Part shown: piece after piece, positions 60,053 to 64,000 of the stretch
Numbering within the stretch: the stretch's first letter is position 1
How the letters are laid out: the number at the start of each line of letters is the position of its first letter
Origin: Actinomadura sp. KC06
GTDB taxonomy: Bacteria > Actinomycetota > Actinomycetes > Streptosporangiales > Streptosporangiaceae
Assembly (NCBI RefSeq): GCF_004348735.1
Contig: NZ_SMKT01000007.1
Coordinates: forward strand, 1 to 64,000
Direction of reading: 5' to 3'
Length of the DNA stretch: 64,000 nt
Program-made: the position numbers and the translations under genes
Notes under the pieces: generated by a model
The model's input: the letters and a program-made list of their open reading frames with translations, nothing else
Database searches by the model: none
Told to the model about the DNA's origin: nothing

Positions 60053-61508
60053 ATACGATCTGCTGGTCAAGGACGTCAAGGTCGTCACGCACGAGCAGGA
60101 CGACCCGTTCGAGGCCGACATCGCCGTGCAAGACGGGCGGATCGCCCGCGTCGCGCCCGGCCTCGAAGCGGCCGACGCCGCCCAGGTCGTCGACGGGCGG
60201 GGCCGTCCGGCCTTCCCCGGTGTGGTCGACGCGCATCAGCACTGGGGCATCTACAGCCCGCTCGCCGACGACACGGTCACCGAGAGCCGCGCGTCCGCGC
60301 AGGGCGGCGTCACCACCGCGCTGACCTACATGCGGACCGGGCAGTATTACCTGAACAAGGGCGGCCCGTACGCCGACTTCTTCCCCGAGGTCCTGGACGC
60401 CGCCGCCGGACGCTCGCACATCGACTACGCGTTCCACCTGGCGCCGATGTCGTCCGGCCACATCACCGAAATCCCAGACCTGATCGAGCGTTTCGGTGTC
60501 TCATCCTTCAAGATCTTCATGTTCTACGGCGGGCACGGGCTGCACGGCCGCTCGTCCGACCAGAGCGCGTTCCTGATGACGCCGCCCGGCGAGCGGTACG
60601 ACTACGCGCACTTCGAGTTCGTGATGCGCGGCGTCCAGGAGGCTCGGGAGCGGTTCCCCGAACTCGCCGACGAGATCTCCCTCTCCCTGCACTGCGAGAC
60701 GGCGGAGATCATGACCGCCTACACCAAGATGGTCGAGGAAGCGGGCGACCTGACCGGCCTGGCCGCCTACCACGCCTCCCGCCCGCCGCACTCCGAGGGT
60801 CTCGCCATCTCCATCGCGTCCTACCTGGCGCACGAGACGGGCCTGCCCAACATCAACCTCCTGCACCTGTCGTCGGCCAAGGCGATGGACGCGGCCGTCC
60901 GCATGGCCGGGGCGTTCCCGCACGTCGACTTCCGCCGCGAGGTCACGATCGGCCACCTGCTCGCCGACATCGACACGGCACACGGCATAGGCGGCAAGGT
61001 CAACCCGCCCCTGCGCCCGCGCGAGGACGTCGAGGCGCTCTGGCACCACGTCGCCGAAGGCACCGTCGACTGGGTCGTCAGCGACCACGCCTGCTGCCGC
61101 GACGAGATCAAGTTCGGCGAGCCGCGCGACGACGTCTTCCTGGCCAAGTCGGGCTTCGGCGGCGCCGAGTACCTGCTCGCCGGGATGGTCACCGAGGGCC
61201 GCAAGCGGAACCTCCCGCTCGGCCGGATCGCCGCGCTCACCTCCTGGAACCCCGCCCAGCGGTACGGCCTGCGCACCAAGGGCGCGATCAAGGAGGGCCT
61301 GGACGCCGACTTCTGCCTCGTCGACCCGGACAAGACCTGGACCGTCCGGGCCGCGGACTCCGAATCCGCGCAGGAGTACACCCCGTTCGAGGGTTTCGAG
61401 CTGACGGCCCAGGTAACCGACACTTTTGTGCGCGGACACCAGGTTCTCGACGCGGGAAAGATCGTCGGCACGCCCGCCGGGCGGTACGTCCACCGACCGG
61501 CCCGATGA
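60045..61508 (+). CDS. Hydantoinase/dihydropyrimidinase-like amidohydrolase
   Basis: 487 residues. A full metal set is present: H64 and H66 in VDAHQHWGIYS, the carbamylated Lys155 in FKIFMFYGG, H216 in LHCETAE, H274 in NLLHLSSAKA and D347 in WVVSDHACC. It therefore should be an active binuclear hydrolase of a cyclic amide or ureide. The C-terminal beta-sandwich has AQVTDTFVRGHQVLDAGKIV. It sits between PrpD-like and CitE-like genes, both with overlaps. Substrate not fixed; hydantoins, dihydropyrimidines and related imides are candidates. Confidence 0.93.
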   Translation: MAEYDLLVKDVKVVTHEQDDPFEADIAVQDGRIARVAPGLEAADAAQVVDGRGRPAFPGVVDAHQHWGIYSPLADDTVTESRASAQGGVTTALTYMRTGQYYLNKGGPYADFFPEVLDAAAGRSHIDYAFHLAPMSSGHITEIPDLIERFGVSSFKIFMFYGGHGLHGRSSDQSAFLMTPPGERYDYAHFEFVMRGVQEARERFPELADEISLSLHCETAEIMTAYTKMVEEAGDLTGLAAYHASRPPHSEGLAISIASYLAHETGLPNINLLHLSSAKAMDAAVRMAGAFPHVDFRREVTIGHLLADIDTAHGIGGKVNPPLRPREDVEALWHHVAEGTVDWVVSDHACCRDEIKFGEPRDDVFLAKSGFGGAEYLLAGMVTEGRKRNLPLGRIAALTSWNPAQRYGLRTKGAIKEGLDADFCLVDPDKTWTVRAADSESAQEYTPFEGFELTAQVTDTFVRGHQVLDAGKIVGTPAGRYVHRPAR

Positions 61509-62326
61509 GATCGGCCCTCTACGTCCCCGGAGACCGCCCGGAAAAGCTGGCCGGTTCGCTGACCCGCGGCGCGGATGCCCTGATCGCCGACCTGGAGGAC
61601 GCGGTAGCCCCCGACGCCAAGCCCTCAGCCCGGCGCACAGTAGCCGCCTGGCTGACCACCCTCCCGCAGGACGGCCCAGAAATCTGGATCAGAATCAACC
61701 CCGGGAAAGCCGGACACGAAGACCTACAGGCCCTCGAACCCGGACTTCACGCGATCACCGGAATATGCGTCGCGAAAACGGAGACACCAGACGACCTCAC
61801 CGCCCTCGACAACCTCCTGCCTCCACAGACCGCGCTCTGCCCGGTACTGGAAAGCGCCGCAGCCGTCCTCGCCGCAGTGGAGATAGCCCGGGCACCCCGA
61901 GTCGTCCGGCTGCAGCTAGGCGAGGCCGACCTGTGCGCGGACATCGGCGTCGACCCCGGCGCCGACGAGCGAGAACTGCTCTGGCCCCGGTCGCAGATCG
62001 TCCTGGCCTCGGCCGCCGCCGGCATCGACCCACCGCTGGGCCCGGTGAGCACCGACTTCCGCGACCTGGACCGCCTGGCCGAATCGACCCGCGCACTCCG
62101 CCGCCTCGGCTTCCAGGGCCGGGCCTGCATCCACCCGGCGCAGCTTCCGGTCGTCAACGAGGTGTTCACCCCGTCGCCCGACGAACTCGCCAAGGCCCGC
62201 GCACTGGTGGCGCGGTTCGAGGCCGCGGGTTCAGGCGTCGTCGTCGACGAGTCGGGCCGCATGGTCGACGAGGCCGTGATCCGCCGAGCCCGCCGAACCC
62301 TCGCCCAGGGAAAGGTGACCCGTTGA
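61505..62326 (+). CDS. HpcH/HpaI aldolase/citrate lyase-like (CitE) protein
   Basis: 273 residues. MRSALYVPGDRPEKLAGSLT, ADALIADLEDAVAPDAKPSA, and the RIN of WIRINPGKAGHE mark the CitE-like family, which cleaves hydroxyacyl-CoA esters such as citramalyl-, malyl- or HMG-CoA. The acidic metal ligands lie near LESAAAVLAA and LGEADLCADIG. It starts on the stop of the amidohydrolase (ATGA) and its end overlaps the racemase-like start (TTGA). It fits the final C-C cleavage after CoA activation. Confidence 0.9.
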   Translation: MRSALYVPGDRPEKLAGSLTRGADALIADLEDAVAPDAKPSARRTVAAWLTTLPQDGPEIWIRINPGKAGHEDLQALEPGLHAITGICVAKTETPDDLTALDNLLPPQTALCPVLESAAAVLAAVEIARAPRVVRLQLGEADLCADIGVDPGADERELLWPRSQIVLASAAAGIDPPLGPVSTDFRDLDRLAESTRALRRLGFQGRACIHPAQLPVVNEVFTPSPDELAKARALVARFEAAGSGVVVDESGRMVDEAVIRRARRTLAQGKVTR

Positions 62327-63135
62327 ATCGGATCTGGTTCCAGAAGCACACGGTGGTCGGCCGCAACCCTTGGCTGGACGAGGGCTACGAACAACACGCC
62401 CGCGACATCCTCGGCGACCGCGCAGACGTGGAATTCCACGCCCTGCCTCCCGAGGTGTATGAGACGAAAATGCCCGCCGACCACGTGAAATACGGCCAGC
62501 TGGAAGTCTTCTTCTCCTGGTACTTCGCCGAGCGCGCGGTCGAGGCCGAACGCCAGGGCTATTCGGCCTACATCATCGGCACCAGCCAGGATCCCGGCCT
62601 CGCCGCCGCCCGCTCCCTGGTCTCGATCCCGGTAGTCGGATACGGGCAAGCGACCTTCGATTTCCTCCGCTCCCAGGGCCTCCGATTCGGCATCATCGGT
62701 TTCGTCCCGGCCCTAGAGGAGCCCCTACGCCAAAACCAGACCCACTACGGCTGCGCCGACCTATGCGTCGGCTTCCGCTACCTCCCCGAGGGCCGCACAC
62801 TCATCGAGAAAGGCCTCCCGGACGACGCACTCCCCGTCCTCCTAGAAAAGATCACTTCCGCCGCCGAAGAACTGCGCGAAGCGGGCGCACAAGCGATCGT
62901 CTCAGGCGAGGGCATCCCCTGCGAACTCCTCTGGCGCGCCGGAATCCGCAGAATCGCCGGCCTCCCGGTAATCGACTCCAACGGACTAGCCCTGGCCACC
63001 GCGAACCTACAGGCAGAGCTGCTAGCCGCAGGCGTCTGGAGCCGCAACACCCCCGGCTACCTGACCGACCGCGCCCCCACCAAAGAGGTAGACCGCCTCC
63101 GCACCCTATTCGCCCCCACCATAACCCGCCCCTAA
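62323..63135 (+). CDS. Asp/Glu/hydantoin racemase-family protein without catalytic Cys
   Basis: 270 residues. The fold is recognisable from SAYIIGTSQDPGLAAARSLV and IPVVGYGQATFDFL, but both catalytic Cys of the family are missing: the first site reads GTSQDPG (residues 86-92) where racemases have a CF-type motif, and the second reads GEGIPC (195-200), where a GC pair is normal. Cys200 sits close by but displaced. It is thus unlikely to be a normal two-base racemase; it might be a different isomerase or lyase, or an inactive partner. TTG 62323 overlaps the preceding stop and AGGGAAAGG lies upstream. Confidence 0.82.
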   Translation: MNRIWFQKHTVVGRNPWLDEGYEQHARDILGDRADVEFHALPPEVYETKMPADHVKYGQLEVFFSWYFAERAVEAERQGYSAYIIGTSQDPGLAAARSLVSIPVVGYGQATFDFLRSQGLRFGIIGFVPALEEPLRQNQTHYGCADLCVGFRYLPEGRTLIEKGLPDDALPVLLEKITSAAEELREAGAQAIVSGEGIPCELLWRAGIRRIAGLPVIDSNGLALATANLQAELLAAGVWSRNTPGYLTDRAPTKEVDRLRTLFAPTITRP

Positions 63136-63199
63136 ACAGTTACTACGTCACCACCACCTCCCATACCCCTCCGGCAAACCCCACACTCTCGCGCGCCCA

Positions 63200-63567
63200 T
63201 CATCGGCGACTCCGATAGTCGGCGTATTCGTCCCCGATGACACCATGATTGACCCAGCGGTCCGGTGCTGCACCGAGCACCCGCCCGGCAAGATCGAGAG
63301 CCTCATCCGGATTTGCAGCCGAGCCGACAATCTTTCCCCATACTTCATCGTTTGAGTCGAGTGGCGGGAACTCCGAAACGTCCTTGAAGACGTCGCTACC
63401 GAGTCGATGACCTCGCTCAAGTACAGCGTGATGCGGTCCTTGGCCGGGCTGAGTGCTGCCCAGCGGATGATGTGCTCGTCCCCATGGTCGAAACCGCCAA
63501 GAAGCTGTTCGATCTGCTTGCCTCGCCGCAGAGCGCCGACAGCGAAAGCTGGGGTGAGATGCCTCAT
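63200..63567 (-). pseudogene. Frameshifted hypothetical gene
   Basis: Read leftward from 63567, the first frame gives MRHLTPAFAVGALRRGKQIE and, further on, DHGDEHIIRWAAL to LYLSEVIDS. The next frame continues FKDVSEFPPLDSNDEVWGKI to DRWVNHGVIGDEYADYRSRR with a stop at 63200. A one-base loss near 63398-63401 joins the two frames into a plausible 122-residue protein. It is probably a damaged copy of a conserved small actinomycete protein or a sequencing error. Function unknown. Confidence 0.6.
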
Positions 63568-64000
63568 GTATTCCGTCCCGCCGGCTCAGGCAGCCGACCG
63601 TCATCAACGTGGTCGAGGACACCGCCAGGGCTCCGGAGCTTGGCCTGACCTGGTCGTTACGTCAACTCGGCAAGTTTGGAACGCGTCCCGCGCCACCGGC
63701 GGACGGTTCACGTTGCACTACCGGCTCACCACTCACTACCTGTACTTCGAAACCGGCGGCATATCCGGGACGAGACAGGAGCAGATCCCGCTGATCAACA
63801 TCCAGGACGTGGACATCTCGCAGACCCTGCTCCAGAAGACGCAGAAGGTCGGCAACGTCCTGGTGCACATCGTCCGGCCAGGCGGCCCGCGGGAGACTGC
63901 GGTGCTCGACTCGATCGTGGACCCCGCCCAGGTCAGGGACCTGATCAACCAGACCGTCCACCATGTGCGCGCGGCCGTGCACCAGCGGCAGATCGACGAG
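63566..64000 (+). CDS. PH-domain-like protein, cut by right edge
   Basis: The reading frame stays open to the window end. The recognisable part begins near 63680 with QVWNASRATGGRFTLHYRLT, THYLYFETGGISGTRQEQIP, then a DVDISQTLLQKTQKVGNVLV segment, as in bacterial PH domains (bPH2/YdbS-like) of small membrane or membrane-associated proteins. The 5' part (from ATG 63566) does not look like protein; no closer in-frame start is seen. A frameshift or unusual start upstream is possible. Domain call moderate, start uncertain. Confidence 0.55.
   Translation, partial: MYSVPPAQAADRHQRGRGHRQGSGAWPDLVVTSTRQVWNASRATGGRFTLHYRLTTHYLYFETGGISGTRQEQIPLINIQDVDISQTLLQKTQKVGNVLVHIVRPGGPRETAVLDSIVDPAQVRDLINQTVHHVRAAVHQRQIDE

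Overview
The window is high-GC DNA with dense, often translationally coupled genes and many GTG/TTG starts. Its regulator set is typical of filamentous actinomycetes: BTAD/SARP-type activators, XRE-DUF5753/DUF397/ATPase (WhiJ-like) modules, DUF574 methyltransferases, PucR, IclR, TetR and MarR. It most resembles a chromosome of the Streptosporangiales/Thermomonosporaceae (Actinomadura-like) type, but the taxon is inferred from gene content only. No tRNA, rRNA, CRISPR, prophage or insertion sequence was recognised.

Region by region: (1) 1-13 kb carries a cut-off anti-sigma-type ATPase, an FMN-type oxidoreductase, a berberine-bridge-like FAD oxidase with its upstream BTAD/AAA/TPR regulator, a methyltransferase, a decayed DUF2332 remnant, an orphan sensor kinase, and a reductase divergent from a second BTAD/NB-ARC/TPR regulator that is coupled to an arylamine N-acetyltransferase. 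(2) 13-21 kb holds small hydrophilic proteins, a DUF3140 protein, a fold-type I PLP decarboxylase, purC, an EcsC-like membrane protein, a three-gene unit (SRPBCC protein, a protein with twelve 11-residue repeats, a small partner) and a secreted protein. (3) 21-25.5 kb has a cobalamin riboswitch driving metE, with a truncated MmcQ/YjbR gene running into the aptamer, then a divergent MarR / secreted beta-propeller pair. (4) 25.5-29 kb is a WhiJ-like module (ATPase, two DUF397 proteins, XRE-DUF5753 regulator, DUF574 methyltransferase) whose three transcription units carry related TGTGA-type boxes. (5) 29-39 kb is a catabolic cluster: aldehyde dehydrogenase, ureohydrolase, dimethylformamidase-like protein, cupin, PucR regulator, APC permease and CehA/McbA-like PHP hydrolase.

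(6) 39-52 kb has a second DUF574/XRE pair, a thioredoxin-reductase-like flavoprotein divergent from an XRE-cupin regulator, an epimerase, a P450, a frameshifted membrane-anchored WD40 protein, and a paired ABC exporter/importer with a divergent TetR gene and a 22-bp operator over the transporter start. (7) 52-63 kb is one long, tightly packed operon-like island: NTF2-like protein, SsuABC-type ABC transporter, IclR regulator, CaiB-type CoA-transferase, cyclase/formamidase, MmgE/PrpD protein, hydantoinase-like amidohydrolase, CitE-like lyase and a racemase-fold protein lacking both usual cysteines. It looks like a complete import-and-degradation route for a cyclic amide/imide or related carboxylic acid that I cannot match to a described pathway. 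(8) The right end holds a frameshifted hypothetical gene and a cut-off PH-domain protein.
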